Shown here in pieces: positions 1 through 5,272 of a stretch of 5,844 nucleotides of DNA. The notes beneath the pieces are model-generated. The model was not told the DNA's origin and searched no databases. It worked only from the letters and a program-made list of their open reading frames with translations. The translations under genes and the position numbers were made by a program. The stretch is taken from positions 1 to 5,844 of the forward strand of contig JBCCFD010000485.1 of assembly GCA_039029915.1 (NCBI GenBank), given 5' to 3'. Source of the DNA: QQUD01 sp039029915. GTDB taxonomy: Bacteria; Chloroflexota; Anaerolineae; Promineifilales; Promineifilaceae. Positions within the stretch are counted from its first letter, which is position 1. The number at the start of each line of letters is the position of its first letter.

Positions 1-326
1 CACGCTTTGTCCGCTTCGAGAAAATGTTTGGTAGGGGAGACAACGCCCGCATTATTGACGAGAATATCAACGGTGCCGTAGGTGTCGACCGTTTTTTGAA
101 TGAGGGCGTTTACTTCATCCTCTTGAGAGACATCTGTTTTAACGGGGATGGCTGTGCCACCGTTTTGGGTGATGGCTTGAGAAACGGCCGTTGCCCCTTC
201 GCCGTTGATATCAACCACCACAACCTTTGCCCCTTCCTCACCATAGCGAATGGCAATGGCTTCGCCAATACCTTTAGCCGCCCCAGTTACAATGGCAACC
301 TTTCCTTTTATGCTTTTTCGATCCAT
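1..326 (-). CDS. SDR family NAD(P)-dependent oxidoreductase, N-terminal part (cut by window edge)
   Basis: This is the first 108 codons of a classical short-chain dehydrogenase/reductase; the rest lies beyond position 1. The N-terminal Rossmann fold is clear: the cofactor glycine motif TGAAKGIG is at residues 14-21, an acidic residue ends strand beta-2 (VVVVD, Asp39), DV follows beta-3 (residues 65-66), and the structural motif NNAG is at 91-94. Asp39 at the end of beta-2 usually means NAD rather than NADP preference. The sequence after NNAG (VVSPTKHFLEAD) fits the glucose 1-dehydrogenase/3-oxoacyl-ACP-reductase-like SDR group, but the catalytic Tyr-x3-Lys and substrate region are outside the window, so substrate cannot be named. 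The ATG at 326-324 is preceded by AGAGGA (337-342) with a 10-base spacer, which supports this start. It is transcribed divergently from the SDR at 769-1560. Family call is very sure; function is open. Confidence 0.93.
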   Translation of the reverse strand, partial: MDRKSIKGKVAIVTGAAKGIGEAIAIRYGEEGAKVVVVDINGEGATAVSQAITQNGGTAIPVKTDVSQEDEVNALIQKTVDTYGTVDILVNNAGVVSPTKHFLEADKA

Positions 327-336
327 CTGTTCTACG

Positions 337-342
337 TCCTCT
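337..342 (-). promoter_or_regulatory. Ribosome-binding site of the minus-strand SDR
   Basis: AGAGGA on the minus strand, 10 bases upstream of the ATG at 326-324. It decides this start. Confidence 0.6.
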
Positions 343-351
343 ATAAATAGC

Positions 352-383
352 GTGTCAGCCTGTCAGCGCTTTAGCTTTTCCGC
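352..383. repeat. Degenerate tandem array, period 8
   Basis: Four consecutive 8-base units start at 352, 360, 368 and 376. The first two are GTGTCAGC and CTGTCAGC; the third ends in TAGC and the fourth in CCGC. It begins just upstream of the ribosome-binding site of the minus-strand SDR. Divergence is high in the last two units. Confidence 0.45.
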
Positions 384-500
384 TAAAAAACTTGAGCCAA
401 GCGCAGTCCAACTGTCTATTCAATCTGTGAAATCTAGGTCATCCACCTTCAACCTTCGTTGCTTTTAATGTTTACCAAAGATTGCTCGACCATCTGCGAA

Positions 501-536
501 TTTTAGTATATTTTTATATTTTTATACAAATATTCC
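501..536. promoter_or_regulatory. AT-rich block, possible promoter area
   Basis: A 36-base stretch almost free of G and C, including two tandem copies of ATATTTTT (508-515, 516-523) and TATACAAATATT. It lies between divergent SDR genes, and TATACT (minus strand, 510-505) and TATACA (plus strand) resemble -10 elements. No correctly spaced -35 element is obvious for either direction, so this is only a candidate. Confidence 0.25.
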
Positions 537-565
537 CCGTGGCAGTTTAGGGGTGTTTGGGGATA

Positions 566-626
566 ATTAGCGTCGGGATATATCCCGATGAGCACAGAGA
601 AAGCATTAGCGTCGGGTTTATCCCGA
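566..626. repeat. Two direct copies of a palindromic intergenic element
   Basis: The 12-mer ATTAGCGTCGGG occurs at 566-577 and 605-616, 39 bases apart. Each copy runs into an inverted repeat: the first is the perfect 16-base palindrome TCGGGATATATCCCGA (573-588), the second is a TCGGG/CCCGA stem with a 5-base loop (612-626). GAGCAC follows each copy (590-595 and 635-640). The paired, near-identical hairpins suggest a dispersed palindromic repeat family; no T-tract follows, so terminators are unlikely. Confidence 0.7.
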
Positions 627-641
627 TAGCTGGAGAGCACA

Positions 642-656
642 TGCCGCGGTGCGGCA
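642..656. repeat. GC-rich hairpin
   Basis: TGCCGC and GCGGCA form a perfect 6-bp stem around a 3-base loop GGT. It sits immediately downstream of the second palindromic element copy and may belong to the same repeat unit. No T-tract follows. Confidence 0.55.
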
Positions 657-680
657 CCAACAAATGAATGTAAATAGAAC

Positions 681-716
681 TCAGATTCCGCAGATTTTGC
701 AGATGACGCAGATTTT
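681..716. repeat. Tandem array, period 9 (GCAGATTNN)
   Basis: The core CAGAT recurs at 682, 691, 700 and 709, exactly nine bases apart, with units near GCAGATTNN. The spacing is perfect while bases outside the core vary, the pattern of a short degenerate tandem repeat. Confidence 0.75.
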
Positions 717-720
717 TTAC

Positions 721-748
721 GTGACACTTGATACCTGACACGTGACAC
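721..748. repeat. Tandem array, period 7 (NTGACAC)
   Basis: Four heptamers start at 721, 728, 735 and 742. Three are GTGACAC or CTGACAC; the second is TTGATAC. The array starts four bases after the period-9 array ends and stops 10 bases before the ribosome-binding site of the following SDR gene, so it lies within or very near its leader. Confidence 0.7.
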
Positions 749-758
749 TTATTTACAC

Positions 759-763
759 AGGAG
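759..763 (+). promoter_or_regulatory. Ribosome-binding site fixing the SDR start at 769
   Basis: AGGAG lies five bases before ATG 769-771. It rules against an in-frame ATG at 742, which falls in the heptamer array and has no Shine-Dalgarno sequence. Confidence 0.75.
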
Positions 764-768
764 ATAAA

Positions 769-1560
769 ATGGACCTTGGATTAAAAGATAAAGTTTTTAT
801 GGTGGCGGCGGCCAGCAAGGGGCTGGGGTACGGCATTGCAGAGGCACTGGCCCAGGATGGCGCAAAGGTTTCAATTGGTAGCCGGACTGAGGCAGATATC
901 AAAGCGGCTGCAGAAACGCTGCGGAATGAAACGGGTAGCGATGTGATGGGTACCGTGTTTGATGCGCGGAGTGCTGAATCAATTACCCAATGGACGGCCG
1001 TTACTCTTGAAAAATTTGGCACCATTGACGGACTGGTGGTTAACGCAGGTGGACCACCGGCTGGCAAGTTTGATAACTTTGATGACGATGATTGGCAGGC
1101 TGCTTTTGAATTAACCTTAATGAGCAGTGTGCGCATGATTCGGTCCGTATTGCCCACCATGCGGGCTAAGGGAAGCGGTTCTATTCTGACCGTCACCTCA
1201 TCCTCAGTTAAAGAACCTATTGATATTATTTTACTCTCTAACGTGATGCGTTCAGGGGTTGTGAGCTTGGTCAAAAGCTTGTCAAATGAGCTGGCTGGCG
1301 AAAAGATTCGCGTGAATAATCTTGTGCCCGGCCGAATGGATACAGACCGCGTTCGCTCTTTAGATGCAACGGTTGCCGGGCGAATGGAGTTAACGCCAGA
1401 AGAGGCTCGTGCCAATTCAGAATCACAGATCCCTTGGAAGCGATATGGCACGATTCAAGAGTTTGGTAAAGCCGGTGCTTTCTTGCTGTCTGATGCCGCC
1501 AGCTACATCACTGGAGAAACGCTGATCGTTGATGGTGGGGCGATGCGGACTGTTTGGTAG
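769..1560 (+). CDS. Divergent SDR family oxidoreductase (BKR-like) without the Tyr-x3-Lys pair
   Basis: A complete 263-residue SDR, the usual family length. The start at 769 is chosen from AGGAG at 759-763. The Rossmann core is present, but the glycine motif is AAASKGLG (13-20) instead of TGxxxGxG; NAGGPP is at 92-97. The catalytic region is altered: Ser144 is followed 13 residues later by Ser157 where the Tyr should be, and Arg161 takes the Lys position (SNVMR, 157-161), followed by the normal GVVSLVKSL helix and RVNNLVPGRMDTDR (from about residue 181), then the C-terminal GGAMRTVW. Known family background: a beta-ketoacyl-reductase-like SDR subgroup that does not match the cofactor motif or catalytic tetrad well. 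The gene may use other residues for catalysis or have a non-reductase role; the substrate is unknown. It stands alone, ended by a strong terminator, and is divergent from the SDR at 1-326. Confidence 0.93.
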   Translation: MDLGLKDKVFMVAAASKGLGYGIAEALAQDGAKVSIGSRTEADIKAAAETLRNETGSDVMGTVFDARSAESITQWTAVTLEKFGTIDGLVVNAGGPPAGKFDNFDDDDWQAAFELTLMSSVRMIRSVLPTMRAKGSGSILTVTSSSVKEPIDIILLSNVMRSGVVSLVKSLSNELAGEKIRVNNLVPGRMDTDRVRSLDATVAGRMELTPEEARANSESQIPWKRYGTIQEFGKAGAFLLSDAASYITGETLIVDGGAMRTVW

Positions 1561-1598
1561 TTGTCAAGGTTTTGTAAATAAATTGTTCGTTAAAATGG

Positions 1599-1627
1599 AA
1601 AATGGGGCAAATCTGCCCCATTTTTTT
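1599..1627 (+). terminator. Intrinsic terminator after the divergent SDR
   Basis: A perfect stem of about 11 bp: AAAATGGGGCA (1599-1609) pairs with TGCCCCATTTT (1614-1624) around loop AATC. A run of seven T (1621-1627) follows the GC core. It lies 38 bases after the TAG at 1560 and closes the SDR transcript. Confidence 0.92.
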
Positions 1628-1735
1628 ATTGCATAAAACAAACAAAAGGTGTACAAATGCGCAAAGGGAAGGAGCCAGGGAGCACACATAGAAGTTAAGT
1701 GTGTCATACTGGTTCATAGTGAATTTTTTGTTACT

Positions 1736-1753
1736 TCAAACCGAAAGGTTTGA
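1736..1753 (+). promoter_or_regulatory. Leader hairpin with GAAA tetraloop before the 103-aa ORF
   Basis: TCAAACC (1736-1742) and GGTTTGA (1747-1753) form a perfect 7-bp stem closed by GAAA, a GNRA tetraloop. It lies 10 bases upstream of the ribosome-binding site at 1764-1769. No T-tract follows, so it is not a terminator. It could stabilise the mRNA 5' end or bind a regulator; the role is inferred. Confidence 0.5.
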
Positions 1754-1763
1754 TTTGGCGCGA

Positions 1764-1769
1764 GTGGAG
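1764..1769 (+). promoter_or_regulatory. Ribosome-binding site of the 103-aa ORF
   Basis: GTGGAG ends eight bases before ATG 1778-1780. Correct spacing supports this small ORF as a translated gene. Confidence 0.55.
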
Positions 1770-1777
1770 CAAGAAAC

Positions 1778-2089
1778 ATGGGAGATCAATTGGACGTTGG
1801 TGTGATCAGCACCACAATGACGGACCAAGCAAAGTCGTTGCAAAAAAGAGGATATACGATTGCCCTTTATTCCCCAGAAGATCAGTGCAATATCGAAGCA
1901 GATAATTGTATCAATACTGAATCATTAGAAGAGTTTGTGTCAGTTTTAAAACAACCCAGAGAAATTAGAATAGAGCTTGAGTCTTGGAAGCTGTTAAATC
2001 GAGTGTTTGATAAGCTTTGTCCGCTCCTTGATGACGAAGACCTCATCATCGACGACACGCCAAAGCTGCACCAAGTCGTGCACGCTTAA
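1778..2089 (+). CDS. Small protein resembling a degenerate 6-phosphogluconate dehydrogenase NAD-binding domain
   Basis: A 103-residue ORF with its own ribosome-binding site (1764-1769). The order of segments matches the N-terminal Rossmann domain of the short-type 6PGDH (GndA, about 300 residues): strand LDVGVI (5-10), a helix ending in KRGY, strand TIALYS (27-32), then SLEEFVSVLKQPREI (from about residue 49), close to the family's SLEELVxxLxxPRxV, and CPLLDDEDLIIDD (81-93), close to APLLxxGDIIIDGGNS. Yet the cofactor motif GLGxMGxN is gone (ISTTMT, about two residues shorter), the GGNS motif is DDTPK, and the catalytic C-terminal domain is absent, with no frame-shifted remains after the TAA. 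An NAD-dependent dehydrogenase activity is therefore unlikely. GC is 94 of 240 bases (39%) over 1801-2040, against about 52% in sampled 60-base stretches of the neighbouring SDR and protease genes, which hints at foreign origin or relaxed constraint. It may be a repurposed fold or a decaying gene; the resemblance is by eye. Confidence 0.62.
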   Translation: MGDQLDVGVISTTMTDQAKSLQKRGYTIALYSPEDQCNIEADNCINTESLEEFVSVLKQPREIRIELESWKLLNRVFDKLCPLLDDEDLIIDDTPKLHQVVHA

Positions 2090-2156
2090 AGTTCTGTTCA
2101 ACATCAAAAGAATAGATAACCTGATGTGCAGTTTTTCTTGTAAATCCTATTGGGAG

Positions 2157-2176
2157 GGACATAGCATGCTATGTCC
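2157..2176. repeat. Perfect 20-base palindrome
   Basis: GGACATAGCATGCTATGTCC reads identically on both strands and can fold as an 8-bp stem with a CATG loop. It lies between convergent genes (1778-2089 plus, 2229-3752 minus). Only two T follow, so it is not a typical intrinsic terminator, though it may protect 3' ends. It looks like a dispersed palindromic intergenic element. Confidence 0.75.
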
Positions 2177-2182
2177 TTACGA

Positions 2183-2204
2183 CAATCATCACACCTGATG
2201 ATTG
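2183..2204. repeat. Perfect 9-bp hairpin
   Basis: CAATCATCA (2183-2191) pairs fully with TGATGATTG (2196-2204) around the loop CACC. It begins six bases after the 20-base palindrome, so the convergent spacer carries two hairpins in tandem. No T-tract lies on either strand. Confidence 0.7.
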
Positions 2205-2223
2205 AAACTTGCACACGGGATTG

Positions 2224-2272
2224 ATTGATTAATCGTTAACGGTTGATTGCTGGCTGTTAATCGTTGATTGTT
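2224..2272 (-). repeat. Heptanucleotide array overlapping the 3' end of the sugar transferase gene
   Basis: Read on the minus strand, seven consecutive 7-base units run from 2272 to 2224. Examples are AACAATC (2272-2266), AACGATT (2265-2259 and again 2237-2231) and AACCGTT (2244-2238); the last, AATCAAT, is past the stop codon. Because 7 is not a multiple of 3, three units make one 7-residue protein repeat, seen as STINSQQ then STVND. Confidence 0.75.
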
Positions 2273-3752
2273 CCCCTAGCGGGCGACCAATTATATCTTC
2301 AAGCGGCGTTGTCGTAGGCGAGGCCGCTTTTTTGCGCTGACTGTTCTTGCGTTCAACAATTTGCCATATCGTGCGCAGAATGATTTTGATATCAAGCAGG
2401 ATGGACCAATTGGCTGAGTACCATAGGTCATATTTGGTTCGCTCAGCAATCGACGTGTCGCCCCGTAGGCCGTTGACCTGTGCCCAGCCCGTCATGCCGC
2501 CTCTTTCACGATGACGAGCCATGTATTGGGGCACTGTTTCGCGAAACTGAGCGACGTAATGAGCTTGTTCAGGCCGGGGGCCGACAAGGCTCATCTCGCC
2601 AAGCAGAACGTTGATTAAGTTGGGGAGCTCATCAAGCTCAAAGCGACGTAGAAAGGTGCCGAGCCTAGTCTGGCGAGGGTCGTTTTCGGTGGTCCAGCCG
2701 GGGCCATCTTTTTCAGCATCTTTGCGCATGGAGCGAAATTTGATCATTTTAAACGGCCGCCCATCTAGCCCCATGCGCTCTTGTACAAAGAAGGCGGGGC
2801 CGGGAGATTCAAGTTTAATGGCAACGGCCGTAAATAGCATCATGGGCGAAGTGATGACCAACCCAATCGCGGCCCCCACAAAGTCCATCAAGCGCTTAAA
2901 GATGAGCATATAGCCCCGCAAGGCGTTATCTCGTACAGAAAGCAGAGGTAGTCCCCCCAAATCATCAATCGTTGCTTGAGACGTCACATATTCAAACACA
3001 TCGGGGAATATCTTCACCGTGACGCGTTCCGTTTCGCAGTATGCCAAAATGCGCACCGTTTCACGGTGTCCTTTTTCTGGCATGGCAATTAAGAGCTCAT
3101 CTACCTTGTAATCTTCGATAATGTGAGGCAACTCTTCAGGCATCCCTAAAATGGGGATTTCTGGCATCTCTGGTATTGGCTGGCCCGCCTGATTGACGAC
3201 ACCAATCAGCTCATACCCCAAGTTGGGCGACCAAAGCACTCGCTGGAGGACAATCTTCGCCATATCACCTGCTCCCACAACGAGCAGGCGATCTTTCCCA
3301 ATGCCTTGAGTGCGTAAAAGCCAAGCCCGAATCGTCTGGTGCACAATACGGCCGATAACAAGCAAGACAATATCAAAGAACCAAGCGTAAATGATCATGG
3401 CGCGTGGAAAATCTAAAACCACGGGGTCATTTTTGAACACAAAGGTGTAAATTGAGATAGAAATCAAAACACCAAGCGTCACGGCGGCGATGATGTAATA
3501 AATTTGATCAACGCGTGAGGCGGCACGAACAATGTAATATTGACGATAAAAGAACAAAGTCGTCACAATTGAAAAGATTTGGATGATGAGCAAGCTGGTG
3601 TAGAGATCAATTGATACGACATTGACTAAAGGTTCAGGCCAATTTAAACTAACCCGCAGTCGATAGGCAAGAATAAAGGCAATGCCAATAAGCAGGGCGT
3701 CCAGAAGCATTAATGTTGCTGAGTAGAGTGTGCGCAATTTTTGAGTATTCAT
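2229..3752 (-). CDS. Polyprenyl-phosphate sugar-1-phosphate transferase (WcaJ/WbaP-like)
   Basis: This 507-residue membrane enzyme moves a hexose-1-phosphate from a UDP-sugar to undecaprenyl phosphate, the first step of exopolysaccharide repeat-unit assembly. Hydrophobic segments lie at about 9-31, 48-68, 84-106 and 117-137, then a Rossmann-like domain with VVGAGDMA (158-165), a membrane re-entrant or fifth segment (about 288-312), and the bacterial sugar transferase domain: FKRLMD (285-290), SPGPAFFVQER (316-326), KFRSMR (338-343), LDELPN with the catalytic Asp374-Glu375 dyad, LVGPRP (389-394) and GMTGWAQVNGLRG (419-431). All expected motifs are intact. Start: ATG 3752-3750 with AGGA and GGGA upstream matches the family N-terminus; an upstream GTG at 3842 would add 30 non-hydrophobic residues and has no good ribosome-binding site. 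The last dozen residues are encoded by a heptamer array. The sugar (glucose or galactose) is not decidable. No other polysaccharide gene is in the window. Confidence 0.95.
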   Translation of the reverse strand: MNTQKLRTLYSATLMLLDALLIGIAFILAYRLRVSLNWPEPLVNVVSIDLYTSLLIIQIFSIVTTLFFYRQYYIVRAASRVDQIYYIIAAVTLGVLISISIYTFVFKNDPVVLDFPRAMIIYAWFFDIVLLVIGRIVHQTIRAWLLRTQGIGKDRLLVVGAGDMAKIVLQRVLWSPNLGYELIGVVNQAGQPIPEMPEIPILGMPEELPHIIEDYKVDELLIAMPEKGHRETVRILAYCETERVTVKIFPDVFEYVTSQATIDDLGGLPLLSVRDNALRGYMLIFKRLMDFVGAAIGLVITSPMMLFTAVAIKLESPGPAFFVQERMGLDGRPFKMIKFRSMRKDAEKDGPGWTTENDPRQTRLGTFLRRFELDELPNLINVLLGEMSLVGPRPEQAHYVAQFRETVPQYMARHRERGGMTGWAQVNGLRGDTSIAERTKYDLWYSANWSILLDIKIILRTIWQIVERKNSQRKKAASPTTTPLEDIIGRPLGEQSTINSQQSTVND

Positions 3753-3870
3753 TCTTCCTATTTCCCGACCCCATTGTAACAAAGGCTCTTTATCCAACAA
3801 GATGGAACTTAAACGTTTAGGATACTTTAAACCAACACCCACGTTATATTAAGTCGTGGATAGTACTCAG

Positions 3871-3933
3871 TGAACGGTAACAAATGATAAGCGAATCGTG
3901 ATAAGTGAATAATGATAAGTGGAAAGTGGCTCG
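3871..3933. repeat. Heptanucleotide array (consensus TGATAAG)
   Basis: TGATAAG occurs exactly at 3885, 3899 and 3913, with related heptamers in phase between and around them (for example CGAATCG at 3892, TGAATAA at 3906, TGGAAAG at 3920). The period is 7 with a stronger period of 14. The outer units (3871-3884, 3927-3933) are weakly conserved. Confidence 0.75.
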
Positions 3934-3940
3934 CTGAGCA

Positions 3941-3980
3941 ACTGATTAACTGAATGACTAAAATACTCACTAACTCATTC
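3941..3980. repeat. Octanucleotide array (ACTNANTN)
   Basis: ACT recurs at 3941, 3949, 3957, 3965 and 3973, exactly eight bases apart, for example ACTGATTA, ACTGAATG and ACTCATTC. The array follows the heptamer array after seven bases and ends 12 bases before the protease ribosome-binding site, so it is probably in the 5' leader. Confidence 0.7.
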
Positions 3981-3992
3981 GCTTCCAACCTC

Positions 3993-3999
3993 AAGGAAA
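3993..3999 (+). promoter_or_regulatory. Ribosome-binding site of the S41 protease
   Basis: AAGGAAA; the AAGGA core ends six bases before ATG 4004-4006 and fixes this start. Confidence 0.7.
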
Positions 4000-4003
4000 T
4001 TTC

Positions 4004-5236
4004 ATGAACGAACAGTCTCAATCTTTTAGATTCCCCTTTTTTGCCACACTTTTTGTGGTGCTTGCTTTCACGGGTGGGTATGTTTTTGGGCAATCCCCCG
4101 TTGCCCCCCTTAATATTTTTCCGACTAGTGCCCTCTCTTCTGAAGAGCAGGTGGCGTTTGACCCACTATTTGAAGTGTGGAACATTTTGGAAGGTCGCTA
4201 CTTACGTCAGCCTTTGGATGAAACGATTCTTGTTGAGGGCGCCATCAACGGCATGCTGGAAACGCTGGAGGATGAACATACACGCTATCTTTCCCCAGAA
4301 GCGCAATCGGTGGCCAATGAACGGATTGACGGTTCTTTTCAAGGAATTGGGGCGGTTGTTGAAAGCACGGAAGACGGCAGCGTGATTATTGTCTCCCCCA
4401 TTGATGGCTCCCCAGCGGAAGCAGCCGGTTTGCAAACGGGTGATATCTTACGCGAAGCGGATGGTGTCGATTTGACGGGGATGGATATCTCGGCGGCCGC
4501 GGCTTTGGTGCGTGGTCCTGCAGGCACCGGGGTCAATCTTCTTATTGAGCGTGGGGATGAGTCGTTTGTGATTGAGATTATTCGTGATGTCATCATGCTC
4601 GAAAGCGTGCGAGGTGAACTTATTGAGGGTGACATCATCCATCTGCGTATTAGCCAGTTTGGCTCAACCACTGCTGAGGATATGACGCGAATTCTTGAGG
4701 AACTGATGGCAGAAAACCCCTCTGGCTTGATTATTGACGTGCGCAGTAACCCCGGTGGCCTGCTCGATGCCGTTGTCTCAATGGCCGATGAATTTTTAGA
4801 TGAAGGTCTCGTTTTATTGCAAAACTTTGGCCCTGATGAAGACGTGGAGGAACACGTCACAACGGCGGATGGGATTGCTCAGGATATTCCCATAGTTGTT
4901 TTAATTGATGAAGGGAGCGCTAGTGCCTCTGAAGTGCTGGCCGGAGCGATTAGCGATCGGGATCGCGGTGTTTTGATTGGTCAGACGACTTTTGGTAAGG
5001 GGACTGTCCAAAACTGGATCCCGCTTAGCAACGGGGGTGGTTTCCGCGTCACGATCGCTGAATGGCTCACGCCCGACAACAACTCCATCGACAAAAATGG
5101 CCTTACGCCAGATATCTTTATCCCGCTGCCTGGTTTAGATGAAGAGTTTGAAGATACCCAACTCCAAGCGGCCGTTGATTTCTTGCGCGGTGAAGAGGTA
5201 ATTTCGATTCCGCCGGAGGTTGTTGAGGAAGAGTAG
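4004..5236 (+). CDS. Carboxyl-terminal processing protease, S41 family (CtpA/Prc type)
   Basis: A complete 410-residue serine protease that trims or degrades envelope proteins from their C-termini. An N-terminal hydrophobic segment (about 11-29) preceded by few charges acts as signal peptide or membrane anchor, placing the enzyme outside the cytoplasmic membrane. A helical region (46-105) includes the family stretch EDEHTRYLSPE (90-100). The PDZ domain spans about 110-195 (GIGAVV 114-119, SPAEAAGLQTGDIL 136-149) and recognises substrate C-termini. The S41 core has DVRSNPGG (245-252), GSASASE with nucleophile Ser307 (304-310), and FGKGTVQ with the general base Lys332 and Gln336. The Ser-Lys spacing of 25 equals that of E. 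coli Prc and algal CtpA, so the site is intact. The C-terminus is a short acidic tail (PPEVVEEE) without an extra domain. It is monocistronic: the sugar transferase is divergent and the next gene convergent. Substrates are unknown. Confidence 0.97.
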   Translation: MNEQSQSFRFPFFATLFVVLAFTGGYVFGQSPVAPLNIFPTSALSSEEQVAFDPLFEVWNILEGRYLRQPLDETILVEGAINGMLETLEDEHTRYLSPEAQSVANERIDGSFQGIGAVVESTEDGSVIIVSPIDGSPAEAAGLQTGDILREADGVDLTGMDISAAAALVRGPAGTGVNLLIERGDESFVIEIIRDVIMLESVRGELIEGDIIHLRISQFGSTTAEDMTRILEELMAENPSGLIIDVRSNPGGLLDAVVSMADEFLDEGLVLLQNFGPDEDVEEHVTTADGIAQDIPIVVLIDEGSASASEVLAGAISDRDRGVLIGQTTFGKGTVQNWIPLSNGGGFRVTIAEWLTPDNNSIDKNGLTPDIFIPLPGLDEEFEDTQLQAAVDFLRGEEVISIPPEVVEEE

Positions 5237-5237
5237 G

Positions 5238-5272
5238 CAGTTATTTGTTATTGGTAATTGGGCATGTCATTT
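5238..5272. repeat. Heptanucleotide array after the protease stop
   Basis: Units CAGTTAT, TTGTTAT, TGGTAAT and TGGGCAT start at 5238, 5245, 5252 and 5259; all end in AT in the same phase. A fifth unit (5266-5272) is poorly matched. The array starts one base after the protease stop codon. Confidence 0.6.

Larger units (their letters stand above)
327..768. other. 442-bp divergent intergenic region, repeat-filled
   Basis: No gene is supported here: the open frames are short, lack ribosome-binding sites and run through repeats. In order it holds a period-8 array (352-383), an unremarkable stretch (384-500), an AT-rich block (501-536), two copies of a palindromic element (566-626), a GC-rich hairpin (642-656), a period-9 array (681-716) and a period-7 array (721-748). 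Promoters for both flanking SDR genes must lie here or inside the repeats, but no convincing -35/-10 pair can be fixed by eye. Confidence 0.7.
3753..4003. other. Divergent intergenic region between sugar transferase and protease
   Basis: About 250 bases serve both genes as upstream region. The half nearest the protease consists of two tandem arrays in sequence (3871-3933 and 3941-3980). I cannot fix a sigma-factor promoter for either gene, and an upstream GTG start for the transferase at 3842 would shorten the region. Confidence 0.55.

Noticed and set aside
24..350. Plus-strand frame of 108 codons at the window start
   Set aside because: It is the antisense of the SDR with TGAAKGIG and NNAG motifs.
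503..748. Minus-strand frame in the divergent intergenic region
   Set aside because: It is assembled from the palindromic and tandem repeats, has no ribosome-binding site and resembles no family.
753..1451. Long open frame of 232 codons on the minus strand inside the divergent SDR
   Set aside because: It lies wholly opposite a convincing SDR gene, has a Ser/Arg/Pro-rich low-information translation, no family motif and no ribosome-binding site.
2007..2198. Plus-strand frame overlapping the end of the 103-residue ORF, considered as a frame-shifted continuation of a 6PGDH
   Set aside because: Its translation has no 6PGDH resemblance, and it runs into the palindrome; no remains of the catalytic domain were found after 2089.
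3753..3842. 30-residue N-terminal extension of the sugar transferase from GTG 3842
   Set aside because: No Shine-Dalgarno sequence precedes the GTG, and the extension is absent from the usual family layout, which begins just before the first membrane segment; ATG 3752 is preferred. Not fully excluded.
3871..3980. Intergenic arrays as a CRISPR or iteron origin
   Set aside because: Units are 7-8 bases with no 20-40 base repeats and spacers, no cas genes, and no replication initiator gene or DnaA boxes nearby.
4339..4860. 173-codon minus-strand frame inside the S41 protease
   Set aside because: Its translation is Ser-rich without domains and is antisense to the PDZ and S41 motifs, which are certain.
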